NCBI GenBank assembly: GCA_035041965.1
Contig: JAPYMA010003049.1
Span: 1-64,000, forward strand
Length of the DNA stretch: 64,000 bases
Direction: 5' to 3'
DNA from: Anisakis pegreffii
Taxonomy: Eukaryota; Nematoda; Chromadorea; Rhabditida; Anisakidae
Part shown: one piece after another, positions 35,029 to 48,043 of the stretch
Position numbering within the stretch: the stretch's first letter is position 1
Layout of the letters: each line of letters begins with the position of its first letter
Position numbers and translations under genes: made by a program
Notes under the pieces: generated by a model
The model's database searches: none
The model's input: the letters and a program-made list of their open reading frames with translations, nothing else
Told to the model about the DNA's origin: nothing

Positions 35029-38000
35029 TTAAACGAGATTCAGCTGTAAAAGTGAAGATAACGACTGCGCAGGGGATGTTCTGGATGAACATTGCACGTT
35101 GTGGACTCGTAAGGATTTTTTTGTCTCGAAACTCATCGAGCACTTGGCACATTCGAACACTTCCAGTGAATCTTTTGGTTTATGCCAACGGCGATGTGAG
35201 GCCAAATTTGCTGGACAACTGAACACCTGAAGAAAAAATTAACATTTAGTTGAGCGATATGATTGAGGAGGATTGCATTCTACTGGGAACTGATGATTGC
35301 TTTGAATTCAATTATAAGCATTCTGATAATCCACTCATATTGTTGACTATCATCCATTCAGGATTACAAATTCCCTCATTTGCTTGAAAAATCGCCCACT
35401 ATAAAATTTTGTCGTTATTCTGAATCATTAATCGACCATCATGTCAACACAGCTGGCAAGATACAGTGTGAATAAAATAATCTCAAATGCGGCAAGATCA
35501 TACAAATTGACCGGAAGTGCTATCTTCTATCTCATGTAATCAGTTTCAGTTTATTGTTGTTTTTAATTTCAGAGTGAATGATTCTAAACAAAAGTAAACA
35601 AGATGTAATTAAAATTGATATTCAGTTAGAGTGATTTTAATGATGGGTTAGAACTCAGCAGCATATAATGCATGATGATGGTAATGAGGCGCGGTGAATT
35701 GCTACGTTCATCTTCATTATGATCGCTGTCATTATATTGCGATTAAGAAAATCGCTTCTAGATGGCATATCGCTTGCTCGTTAACGCTCTTAATTATCGA
35801 TGAGATGATTTCTTTCATCTTTTCCACTCATCTTCTAGTTTTGCTAGTGAATCTTTGCGACAGACGACATATACTAAGAAAACGAATGACTAAAGAATGT
35901 AATCACAACAAAAGATCCGAATGAGACCTCTCCAAGACCCCAGCGAACCTGGATATACCAATAACAATTCGATTCCAACGAGTCTAAGGTCTCGGGCTTT
36001 ACGACTACAAAGGGTGCTAAGATCGAAAGACAATCAAAGAAGGCAGGCAGCTCATCAAAAAACGAGAAGTGGATTGTAAAAGTCATTTGGAGGACATTCG
36101 AACAGCAGGCTTGATCGTCGGCATATCACTTGAATGTAATCGCATTTGCGCCATCATTCACTCATAGGTTCTCTTCTCTCCATCTTTTATATGGTTTACA
36201 ACACCTTATACTGCGGGTAACATACCGTGACGCGGTCACATCAAAACGAACTCCTCATTAGGCCAGTCTCATGCACTCATTTACTAAATCAAAGCACAAT
36301 AATCGCCGTCGTTATCTGCACTAATCTCTTACAGCTGAGCCAACTTCCGGTAGTCAACGGGTGGTAAGGTCAAGAAGTCAACAACAAACAAATATTACGT
36401 TAAGTGGCGTTACGTTGGCTAGAAGTGCCTTCAGAAGCGCGCATGAATCAAACAAATTTTCGTTTATCTCCGCATTGTTTTGCTCTACTTCATACTTCTG
36501 ATCTCAACTCCCTATCTTATCGTTAGCAAATTGTTTCCTTGTTGAATTAAGAAAGCACATCTCATGTACTGAATACTTGCTGGTAATGGATCGATGGTGA
36601 GTGACTGAGTTAAGATTCACCATGTGAGTTATCGTCGACTTCTATTTTTGAACGTTTCATGAATTCTATTGATCTTAGATCACTGTAATTTTCAACGGGC
36701 ATGAGGGCACAGTTTTTGAAACTAAGAGATTAATGCAGGAAAAAATTAGGATAACAAAGTGAAATTTCTTGCTTGGAAACTGCTGATGCGTTTTTGTCAA
36801 ATAAAATGATAATGAATCAATGAAAAGACGAACCTTTTCACATTCAGGACAACGATATTCCTCGTGCATTATTCGTGGGCATCGATGCTGCGCAAGACGG
36901 AATACATCCTCATATTTCACCTGTAAACTTTTGACGTGTAACGGATCATCACCAGACATTCTTATGCTACAAGTTACTTCATCGGATAGTACCATGTTCA
37001 AATGACTAAGGTGTTTGGATCGTCCAAATCAAATCATAATTTTATCAATGATCTTTGTATCGAGTTGAAAAACTGCCTAATTATTGCCTAATGATGCTTT
37101 CATTAAGCAATCGTGTAATGCACTGACCTTACACAATGCACAAACGCAATCCCCGATAACATTCTCAATTTGAGCGATATTTCTGCGACTCTCCTCCGAA
37201 ACGTTCACAAACGCCGCAGTTTCGTCCATATCGGCTACGGCTTGTAGCTCATCCGGTGGAGGCACCGAGGATGCTTCCTAAAGCAGCTTTTATTAGTGGC
37301 TGAATTCAGTCGAGGGTTTTAGGCATATCGTATTTCATTTCCTATAGAGCAATTAAAGGAGACAAGCGATCGTGAACAATGCGATTTGGTCTCGTGTTTG
37401 CAACAAGCATGATTCATCGCATGCATCTCATATGAGAGCGAGAGAGTGCGTTGCGTGCAGTGAAATAATCTTAAAGTAGCTGCCGTTAATGACTCGATTA
37501 CACGAAAAATATTTCGATTCATCACAAAGAAAACAAACACAATAACAAATTAGCTCAATTGCTAAGATAACAGACACGTTATTGGTTGATGAAATGTACG
37601 GAGATGTGTTGAAATGCATTCATATGAGAGCATATTGCTCTGGATTGTCAGTATCTGGATTAGTTTCATTGTTGCAAAAGCATTAGTACATGCAACTAAG
37701 GAAGTAATTATCATACATTTATACAGCACTTTTCTCGGATAATTTCCTGGATTTGCCGATTATCCTTTCAATGCTGTTCGCTCGATTTCAATGCAATACT
37801 TCGAAAATTGAGAAAGGAAACTTTTTATAGCCGAAACTGTTGAGTTCTTTTTTTTCATAGTTATCTCAAACGCTCAGTATTTTAAAATGCGCAACGATTT
37901 CTTTAACAATAGCAATGTTCATGTGATTATGATGGAGAACGGAATAATGATTGGGCAGATAATATCAAAAAGGTTGAATAATGGCGTAGGTATAGATAAT

Positions 38001-39627
38001 TGATCACAAAGCTGATCAGTATTTTAGTGGAAGCAATGATCACATTTGTTTGCAGATGATACACTCAAGAGAAAAAGTGCAATTGTACCATGGCAGAATA
38101 TCTCAGTTGTAAATGAAAGTAACTGAAACTTATGAATACTCATCAAATGATCTGAATTCGAAGATGGTGATAAGATAGTGCGATGAGAGATTGATATTTT
38201 CAACTCAATAGTCAGTGCAAGTTCATAAGGTCGTTCAAGTAAAATAATTGAATTGCTAGAATGTACCTTGATAAACATTCCGGAGACCGGTGAGCTCGTA
38301 TCTTTATCAGCAGTCAATCGCTTCAACGTCTTACTCTTTTTCATATAGCTGCTGCTATCATCACTGTTCCGCGAAGATGCGCGTTTTCGCTCTCGTACCA
38401 CATCGAAGACAACTTCTTTGGACGTTTGCTCCTGAAATCGTTCACTCTATCAGTAAGTCCATTGAAATTCAGCAATTTTGAAACAAATTGTTCTCATTCC
38501 GCAGCCTCACGTCCGATCATTTACTAGTACAGTGTGGCTCAGAGCGAACTCTGATTTCTTCCCGATAAAAAGGATATCAATTGCTCTTTCATATCATTGA
38601 ATTGTCATTTTACGAGCAGATTTCTTCATTTGGATAGATGCATCGGGTACAAGAAGTTCACCGAATGATTTTCATAGAAGAAATTTTTAGCAGCAATCAT
38701 CCAGAAAGGTGATCATTAGTGAGCGAAAGCATGTACGCATAGAGCATGTAACATAACGAGGCATGCTTATAAGAGCAGGTGTGTGCGTTACTTGGATAGG
38801 TTGAACGCATAGGTTAAACAACAGAAATAATAATCCATCATAGTGATACGCCATGTCGATCGTAATAAGCTTGATTTATGTCAATTGTGGTATATTTGCG
38901 GATGGATATGCTTTGATATGCATTAACTGAATGCATCGGTGACATTCGTCCATACTTCGATTATATCAACGAGAGTTTACTTATTTATATACTTTGATGA
39001 TTGCAGAAATGCAGCTAATCGCAAGCAAAAAGTGAAGAGATTTAAGCTGATCGTAAGATACTTTATAATGATAAAGCCGAAACAATGTCCATAAATTTCA
39101 GAATGTTTAAAAAAATAATGACTTCAACATTACATTACATTACGATGAGGATATAGTGAAGCTGAACCAGTAGACACTTATATATAAGCAGTAGATGATA
39201 CTGATTTTCATTCAAATAGCTAATTTGAATAGCTAACGTAGACAATAACATGGTGATTCAAAAACCTTAAGTGACCACCTGAGCATTTGCGGGCAATTGT
39301 GATAGTTACAAGTGTTAAATTCGAAGGTGTTCGTCACCAAACTTTAAAGATACTTACCTTATAAAGATTATTAAGCGCTTCGAATTGAGCAAGTTGTGCG
39401 ACGAAAGCGTTGAGAAAGTTCGGTTGACAGAGCACTTGCAGCTGCATCAACTGTATTGCTGCAGCATAATCGGCCGTTTTCGCGAAGATATCGCCGGACG
39501 AGTGATGTGGTGTCGGTGATATCAACGGCGGAGATTTATCGTCCGAAGGTGACAGGCAAGTGGGTAGTGCTGGCGTTCTTTGGGCACCGAGAAAACGACT
39601 TGCGAACAGATCATTTGTTGACAGCAT
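35029..39627 (-). CDS. egl-46: EGL-46/INSM-family zinc-finger transcription factor
   Basis: Minus strand, five phase-0 exons: 39358-39627, 38267-38431, 37128-37277, 36834-36920, 35029-35226; 289 residues, about the size of C. elegans EGL-46. The first exon begins MLSTNDLFASRF and holds a Gln/Leu/Ala-rich helix near its end. Exon 2 carries basic clusters (RERKRASSR, KKSKTLKR), a likely nuclear localisation signal. The fingers follow: a Cys2-His-Cys type with C191, C194, H207 and C209; a C2H2 finger with C219, C222, H235 and H239 containing the INSM signature FSCPANLASHRRWHKP; and a C2HC finger with C250, C253, H266 and C270. Fingers 1 and 2 are each split by an intron. In C. elegans, EGL-46 acts with EGL-44 in neuronal differentiation, migration and terminal divisions; vertebrate INSM1 acts in neuroendocrine progenitors. 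The gene is isolated in non-coding DNA, as expected for a developmental regulator. The symbol reflects family assignment rather than proven orthology. Confidence 0.92.
36227..36240. promoter_or_regulatory. Dyad GTGAC-GCG-GTCAC in the last intron of the EGL-46-like gene
   Basis: A perfect 5-bp inverted repeat around GCG, in a GC-richer spot of the 1.6-kb intron between exons 4 and 5. It resembles a dimeric transcription-factor site; the factor is unknown. Confidence 0.3.
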
Positions 39628-39674
39628 TATGAAAGACTGATTCGATGAGTATGCTTCGTAATCTCACATATGAT

Positions 39675-39686
39675 CTGAAAAGTAAC
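39675..39686 (-). promoter_or_regulatory. Probable trans-splice or 5' UTR acceptor of the EGL-46-like gene
   Basis: Read on the minus strand, GTTACTTTTCAG ends 47 nt before the start ATG. The leader contains one ATG immediately followed by a TGA stop, so initiation at 39627 is still the natural choice. Confidence 0.5.
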
Positions 39687-40326
39687 AGAAGAATATCAGA
39701 GTGTTTTGGAAATAGCCTAGGGAATTGAATACAATCGTACACCAGTAATGCTCAAAAACCTATGATGATGCGAAGTTGGCTGAGATTTAACTGCTTCAAA
39801 GAGGAAGATTTGCGAATGAAGGAAGATATGGATGGATCAAGCGGATTCAGTAAATGACTTGTTTCAGTACAGATTTCTGAACATCAGTTACACTCAAACG
39901 TACAAAATTGTATTCACATGGTTTGAACAGAAGTTAAACAAATGTGGATTCATACAGGGTCAGAAAATGGAACCTGGATTCTAGTGGCGAATAAAGCTTA
40001 ACGAAACTGATCGGTTATTAGAGAGACGGAACCTATTCGAATTGATAATTTCATACTTATCTCTACGATTAAGTCAACGGAGCAAGATCACTCGCTCGAG
40101 AATGCATCGCGATGATGCATTACGAGACAGTGAACAGTGATGCTACTCGTGCACAACAAACCCAACGAATACCTAATTTAATCGGAATCCTTCTAAATCG
40201 TCAACCAGCATTATCCATTCGAACACATCTGCCGTTTTCGACCATAAATATGCACCCTCCCAATTCCATACGATCTTTCAGTGACACTGTAACCGCTTAG
40301 CGAGCGCTCCACCCCTTTCGTTAGGC

Positions 40327-40336
40327 ATTGGCCAAT
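40327..40336. promoter_or_regulatory. Palindromic CCAAT box upstream of the EGL-46-like gene
   Basis: ATTGGCCAAT reads CCAAT on both strands. It sits in a GC-richer spot next to CCACCCC, about 700 bp upstream of the EGL-46-like start on its 5' side, so it is a reasonable promoter element candidate. Confidence 0.3.
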
Positions 40337-43300
40337 CAAAGCGGGGTAATAGATGCTAATAAGCACGACCAGAAATGGTGACAGAGTCGACGACAAGAAG
40401 GCGTTGCAAAAGGCAACGATATTGCTAATTCATTCACATTCTTTTTGCGTTCACCACTCATATTCAGTTGCCAAAGGCATCAAGGAAGAGTCATTTTCTA
40501 ATACAATCCTCACTCATCAGGATACGTTTTGAAGAGAAGAGGCATAAGCGTCATGTGAACGAACGGCTAAGGGGAGGGTAAATCAACGAACCATTCGAAG
40601 AAGCATAGCATGAGAGCACGGCCAAAGATGGCATTATTAAATGGAAACGAGATTAAGATTGATGAAGAACTGTTCTTCAAATCACTCAATCCCATTGTTA
40701 GATTCATCCCCTCTTTTTTGGAGTCACTCTTTAGAGCTTCTTCCGTGCTTTCCCTACCCTCTCATCTCAACAAAAACAGCTAAATAACTGATTGCGCTCT
40801 CCTCGGCAAATCAAGCACAATGAATAAATCTGATCTGGATAAAGCATGCTATGTGTATGGCTACTATCTTAAATGAACAACGGAGCACCACTGACCGCTA
40901 TATAATTATCTTTAATTCGATTTGACTTTAAGCCTCTGAGTCATAAACCTTTGAGGGCATTATTTTGTCAAATCTCATCTTCTACAAAATTTCATGCCCC
41001 ATCTCAAGTAGGTGGATGGCCAATTAGGAACCTATTATGCGTGCCATGCGAACGTTGTTGTGAAAAAGATTGTTCAGGGTTGAGTTCTCGATGATAATCA
41101 ACTATTCCTTACTCAAAATCATCGTCTAGATCAGTGCTCTAGCTCGGGTGTTACAGAGTGGAGAATCACAAGTGATCTTTTGTACAAGAACATTGAGCAA
41201 ATTTCCATTTCCATTTAGAAGAGAACATTAATTTTATTGGCTTCAAACAGCCGCCGAATAAATGTCAGATATGGAATGTTTTTTCGACAAATGTTTTAAG
41301 ATGCATTCATTTCATACAATGGAAATTATAACGTTTGTATGTATGATGCAGTGAAATGTTTCAGCATTACGTATAAATCCTTGAATGCGGCTTTCAGTTT
41401 CCATTTGAGGCATTATGAAATATGAATGCGAACGAATGTGAATGCGATTAATGTGGATGAATGAGACGGATGAATAAATAAACAAACCAAGTGTGCCGCT
41501 GCTGCTGCTGCTAAGTTACGAAAAACATTTTGCGCATAAAAAACGTTAGAATGCATTAGAATTTCGAATGAAACATTAAAAATATATCGCTTTCATCATT
41601 GCGAATTCGATGTATTCTATCCATTCTCGCGCTACACCTATAATACCTCTAATAGAGAAACTTCAACTACTGATCAAACCATTCGTTGACTGCCCACATG
41701 GTATTTTTTAGGAAGGTATGAGATGTATTCTTAAAGATTCATATAAATTACGAGTTCATGCAAAAAACCCAAGAGATACTATGGATTCGCATGTGGAAGA
41801 CTTGCATCTTCATTTAATGTTTCATATGTGAGCGGAGAACGCGATGAAATTGGAATGAAATAGCAAATGTAATAAAATGTGGAGTGGATCAGAAAGCGAT
41901 ACCGTAATTAAACGAATGAATAAAAGTATGTCATTTGTAACAGTTGGCTGAATCTGTGTTGTAAGAGAAAATTTAATCAGTTGAAATTGTCAATGAAATG
42001 TAGCGAAATTAGTGCTATAAAAACAGATTGGAATTCCATTTAATGCCTTAAGAAGTAATTTGAATGATTAAACTGAAATTGTTAGACGTATTATTAGCAT
42101 ACGAACATGTCAACGAACAACTGCGCATGCGAGTGAGCAAATGACAGCAGGCATAGTTTCAATTGCTCTTACTTTTCTGCGTGATTTCATCGAAAGTTTT
42201 GGCCCATAAAAGTTTTTGATATCATTGCGATTACGACAATTTATTTTTTACTAACTTCTTACTTTAGTGAGTAATCAGTTTTTGACCAATTCTAATTGCA
42301 ACGTTTCCCGGACAAAAAATTCCATCCTCGAAACCACAAATCTTCGAAACTTTTCTCAATAGAGATCATAGTTCATATTCTGTAGCAAGTTTCTGAGAGA
42401 ACTTATATAGCCGAATATCGATGTGTTTGTTATTGAATGTAAACACGAATATGTCAATCAATCACATGTGGTCAGTTGGTTATTTGTTTGTATTTAGTTG
42501 TGTTTTATAGATGGAATGCACACAGACTATTGGGAAAATGTCTGAAAGGTGCTGCGGAGTGAATGAGGCAAACTGTGATCAAATGAGAGTGAATGTGATG
42601 AGCACATTTCGAAATATCTTGATGAGAATGCTTGATGTTTTAACGGACGATTTATTGCGGTGAACCTCAAATGTGCAATCTGTTCGACAGCTTGTTCACA
42701 CAGTGGTAGGTGCATGAACAGCCAGGAATTCATGCACATTTCGGTAGTTTCTTTAAGAAAATATCACATCATAAATTATAAAGCACATTCTTAAACGATT
42801 TATGCAAATGAGGTGGTCAATTCATTAGGATAGACGCATATTTGGTTGACGAAGAGGCTTGCTTTTGAATTCAATTATGTTTTATGGATGGAATGAATTA
42901 CAGAACATATTGTAATCATAGAAAGTCTTTTCAAATTCTTTGAAAATGAATTTCATTATGATTTCGACAAAATTTGGGAAGTGAATCAACATTTATTAGA
43001 GAACGTAACTTATAACTTACAATTAGTAAGTTTACTCGTTGTTGTTACTATTACCGTTTATTTGACTAATAAGACGACCATCTTCTAAAAAACCTTATGC
43101 AATATGACAATAAGCAGGATAAATGCATGTGAAGTGCCAATTAAGCGTAATTTCTCGAATGGATAATCGTTTTGGAGTGCTACTTGAACTGCTCACTTAA
43201 GGTGTGATGTGTGCTCAGTGCAAATTGATAAGCTTACCGTATGCAGTGGAGTGCATGAAATGTATACAAATTGTGTGTGTATTTATGAGCAATTTATGAT

Positions 43301-46300
43301 GAGTGATGACCTTCTGCACTGTTTGGATTACGCAAGAGAGCGTAATTTTAGTACATTCAAATAACAATGTAATGACGGAGCAAGACGACGGGCAGCTGCT
43401 CTTTCCGAAAATTTCTTCATACACACATTTGCTGGCTTTCTGAACCTTGAGCACAGATAAATAAACGGATTATGACGGTGAACATGATGCAATCAATTGC
43501 TGGTTTGTTTGACATCTTCCTTGTTCACCTTTCGAAGCTATAATTGAGTGTAATATCCTGAAACTTACCTAGCTAATCCTTGAGATTTTACGTTCAAATT
43601 CCCAGGAATACCCGTCTCCCAACCCAGCCCTCCAATGTTTCACTAAATGTTGATCTACTCAACTGGTCGCAAATCAAAGGAAGACCAAATGCAGTCGTCG
43701 AAGCAAATGCGAATCTACTACTTTTTACCGCTTTCCTAGCAATCCAATCCCTGTCACTATCACTGCTGTTTCCGTCCAGCATAACTCAGTGACAGTAGAT
43801 GGTGCCAGTTCGTGCTCAGTAGCAAACTTTTATGGCATAAAAGTCCAAGAACTGTCATCAAATCTGCTGAAATTTTCGTAAAAACTTCTCAATTCATCAA
43901 GAGTAATGTCAAGAATAACATAGTGATGTTAGACTGACTCATTTGAAGAAATAATTGCTTGTCGAATTGTTTTGTTTGAGTGTCACAGTATCGAAAGAAT
44001 TTTAATGCATTTTCAATTCGATACTTTAACAAGTGAAATGATTGATTTCATTCATTCATGAAATGCTTCATCAATGACTGCCTGCGATCACCTCAAAATT
44101 TAATTTATTTGTCATGTAAACCGTCTCAAGTAAACATTTAATAGGATGATTAGTTCATTGATACAAGCTATTGGAAATGCATTATGAGACTTTTCATGAG
44201 AGTCTCTACTATCCCGAAACCTCATCTGGCTGCAATTCCTTAATAAACGCATTCCAATTTCTCACAATCAGTCATATTTTACAACTGATATCCCCAATTT
44301 CATACGAATTCTCATGTGTTAGCTTTGTCAAAAGTGGCACAAAATTCAGTAACGAGGAAGGTTTGTGAGAAGTCTCGAGAATTAGACAATTGTTTTGTTA
44401 AGATAACAATACAACTCGTGGCCAATATTCATTCAACAAATATGTCTGGTATACTGTGCACTCTTTGTGCTGAACTGATCTTGAATGAAATATTGCTAAA
44501 TGCGACGAATAAAATTATATGGCAATGATGTTATGAGGAATGATTTGGTATGATGGTATCGAGTTTCTGAATGTAAGCCAAATACTCGTTTAAGACCATA
44601 ATAATATTAATAATTATTTGCAAGTGAAGAGGATTGTTGAGCAGAGGAGCGCCGAACGGCAGATGGCCACACGCTCCGATGCGACGACGATGGCCGATTG
44701 CCGTTCCATTACTGATGATGAGGGACGACGAACGCTTAGTTGTGGCGTTGCTAAGTGGATGAGCCTTCTCTTTGCGAGTAAAGGCAGGTGACAGCAAAAA
44801 AGGTCAAACGAGGTCGATTGATCAGTTGGAATGAATGCCTAACGAGGATCACTGACTCACTGCTGACTGCTGCTGTTCGTTGGGCTGATTGATGAACGAA
44901 CGAACCATCAGATGGATGCATGATGCTTAATCGCTATTTTGGTTGAGCGTGACCGTTCGTTGCAGTTATGATGATACGCCACTTATAAATTAGATGTTAT
45001 ATTATATGCCTTACGAACATATATGCATATTCAACGATCTTCATCTTTGTTGAAGGAACATGGCTGATGGCGTATGCACTCACATCAAATGTATCGTATC
45101 AGAAATGTGCAGCTGCATCATTCGTCGAATTAATATGCATTCATCCACATAAATTCACCAAAATGCCCACAACAATGAACGCAAATTGGTGCACACCTTC
45201 AATTGCAATTATGATCAATTGCAATCGAGCGCTGAACAATTCACCAAGCAAACAACACCATTTACTTGCGCTCAGCAGAAAAAATGAGCGAATAAATTTT
45301 TTTTTCAGCTATTCTAATTGCAAGTTACTTCAGCAGTCAAATGTCAAATATTTCAATCAGTTTTAATGATGCCAATATAATGTTGTGTATGGTATAGCTA
45401 TTGTTCGAGCATATTCAGTTGCTCTCAAATAACGTGACAGCAGCATATAATTGAAGTTTATGAATGTTTAATGAGCATAAATTTCTCGCAAGACAGTCAT
45501 GACGAAGCTGACCTTGAATCAACAACCATACTGTATCTACAAACCAGATCGATTTCTTGCTGACTATTCGCAGTGAATGTTTCTAACGGATCGAAAGTGT
45601 CAACAATAATGGTTCACTGTGCTCTGCAATGGCTTTTGCTTTAATCGAACGAGCTGAATTAACAATTTCCACCAAAATTTCAGGCAGTTTCTATCAAAAA
45701 TCTTCCCAGTTCTCAAGAAAACTTTTCACTTTCAAAAATATTGCTTCTAAATATCCCAGGAAGACCACTCTTATGATGAGAACTACAGAATCTTCTCAAT
45801 TTATCGCAGAATAGCAAGTGATTTACCACAGACGATCATTGGAAACTGAACGACAAAAATGAAAACGTTGCAATGCCTTGCAATGCCAGCCTCAATTGTT
45901 CACTGAACCTTACACACTGTATTTGTTCACAGTAATGTTAATTGTTGGTATTAAATAGGCTTTTGCTAGAGGCTATGTAACAGTATAATTAGTTGAGAGT
46001 TCATGAAGATACTCAGTTAAAGTGCAATTGAGTATTTCAAAGAATCATCTATGTGACTGATCTGCATTAGATAGATTTGATAGCCGATTGAATGCGAGCA
46101 ATAGTGAATTATGCACGAACAAAGTCACATTCTTCTCTTCGAATGTCATGCGCCTTTATAGAAGCCAGTCATGCGCATAAAGCTCTTCGACATGAGAATG
46201 CTATAATAATAATTTCACATAATATGCTTTTGAATTGCAAATACACAGCTAAATACTTTGGTAATTTCAATATGATGACGTTTGCTCCATGCTATTTAGC

Positions 46301-46977
46301 AATCCATCTATATATGCGTGTATAACGTATGTAAACGACAATTTTCGTGGTGCTCTCCTTCTGATACATAGCATCTGATTGTTGACATCGCTCACATTCT
46401 TTTCCTTCTTCGCGCAAATGCCTCAGCTATGAGTGGAGGTCTACGGTGCATGTGAAAGCGCTCCAGCCAATCAAACTCATTTCTTCTGCGAGTGATGGTT
46501 GCAGGCATTCCGATGGTAACAGAATTTGAGATTTAGTGCAACACGAATATCAGCAGTGAGCCATTGGCTATTAGTTTATGTTCTGATCTTCTCGACTGAT
46601 AGAAAGACTGTTTGATCTAGGGAAAAAATAAGGTGATTATGCTGATTAAGAGGATATAAGGATTAAGATGTGAAATGGTTGAAATAATGATTAGATTTTG
46701 TAGACGATTCAGCAATTGTATTTCAGTTTCACTATATACATGTGATAAAATAATGCAAGCATTTAGTCGTACTAATATGATAAAATGTGTGTGTTCATAT
46801 GCCACATGCACAAATGTGACGACTGAGATGAGCCAATAAATAAGAGCAAATCAAAATATCAAATTTCCATCTCGATATTCTTCTGGCATGATATTGGTTT
46901 ACAATGACCATATTCCTTCTTTTGATTACCTCTTATTTCATTTGCGAATCTAGATATGAAGGCATTTCCGGGCTCAC

Positions 46978-47163
46978 ATGAAATTTGGAGCGATAGACCA
47001 ATATTGTTGTGTGACATCCTATGAAATTGACGAATTTTGGCGTGATCGTTTGAAAATCTTAAGATCGGTGGAACAAAATCGATTTAAGGAGTCTACGGGA
47101 ACAGAATCTGTACATCTTCCGGATCCTTTGAATCTCAATTCCAGAACAACTACAACTGCTGCG
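46978..47163 (+). CDS. Possible exon of an unrecognised gene
   Basis: An open frame with coding-like composition (YEIDEFWRDRLKILRSVEQN, then a Thr-rich end) runs to a GTTAAG donor at 47164 in phase 0. The left boundary is unresolved. The candidate exon 47789-47903 joins it in phase 0. No family recognised. Confidence 0.3.
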
Positions 47164-47490
47164 GTTAAGAGCATTAACCTCGTGGCAATCAATCGTAATG
47201 AATTTCCGCTTCGTTTTCTCCGCTTTCAGCTAATACAGTTCAATTATCTTGACTATGTGTCCTTCTAAAAGCAGTTTCAACATCTTCACTCAGTTCAGCC
47301 CCACAAATCGTGCTGAAGCCATAGTAATCAAATTCCGATAACCACACAAAAATGAGATAAACATGCGGGAAAGCAAGAAAGGCAATGCATTTTAATGAGG
47401 CCCGATCATGCTATTCTAGAGCTTCTCATTCAATCGCTCATAATCCTTGTTGATCGCTTAGCAATCATCTGTTGCGGTTAGCATTTGAGG

Positions 47491-47501
47491 TGACCCGGTC
47501 A
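47491..47501. promoter_or_regulatory. TGACCCGGTCA palindrome, nuclear-receptor-like
   Basis: A perfect dyad of the half-site TGACC/GGTCA separated by one base. Everted half-sites of this kind are bound by some nuclear receptors; nematodes have many such receptors. Function is inference. Confidence 0.25.
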
Positions 47502-47788
47502 TTACCGTTGGCAGTGGCTCATCAAGGGTTGTTGTTTTGTGAAGTCATATACTGAATGAATATACATGCGCACAAATAAACACGGAATTATCATACGAGA
47601 CACATCATCAGACACAAGAGTCATACTCGTTAGCAACGTTATCTGTAATATCTATTTTACATATGCAAATTTATTCATAACATAATTAACGTTGAACATG
47701 TCAAAGCAATCATATTTGATAATTGCACAAGATAAAAGCATTCTTGTCCTCGCACAATCAACAGTACTTCGATTTTATACCAGGCCAG

Positions 47789-47903
47789 GCGCAAATCAGT
47801 TTGAAACATACCAGAACCATATCCGAATTCTACATGCCAGAACTGCCAGAACTCTCTTTTAATCAGCTTGAGAATAATAAAGAGTGCGAGGAAACGCCCT
47901 CAG
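47789..47903 (+). CDS. Possible exon of an unrecognised gene
   Basis: Starts after CCAGGCCAG, in phase 0 with the preceding candidate exon, and ends at a GTCATG donor in phase 1. The peptide includes RTISEFYMPELPELSFNQ and an acidic end. No downstream exon with the matching phase was found, so the model is incomplete and may be wrong. Confidence 0.27.
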
Positions 47904-48028
47904 GTCATGTAACTTCCTTGTACAACTTTTCTCTCATCTGTTAGTTCTTTTTTCATCAAACAGCGCTTGGAAATGATTTGTGTAAAGTATCGTCGTTTGG
48001 CTTTTAAAAGCGTCACATCGTTCGCTTG

Positions 48029-48043
48029 AGGTCACCAGGGTGA
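48029..48043 (+). promoter_or_regulatory. DR3 nuclear-receptor-like element
   Basis: AGGTCA-CCA-GGGTGA is a direct repeat of RGKTSA half-sites with a 3-bp spacer, the arrangement recognised by VDR-type receptors. It lies in non-coding DNA. Confidence 0.25.

Noticed and set aside
4873..43600. B-box-like GGTTCAAAT/GTTCAAATTC sequences as possible tRNA genes
   Set aside because: No matching A-box or cloverleaf could be folded around them.
44531..44797. 88-codon minus-strand frame with coding-like codons
   Set aside because: Somewhat exon-like in composition, but no convincing donor or partner exon and no motif.
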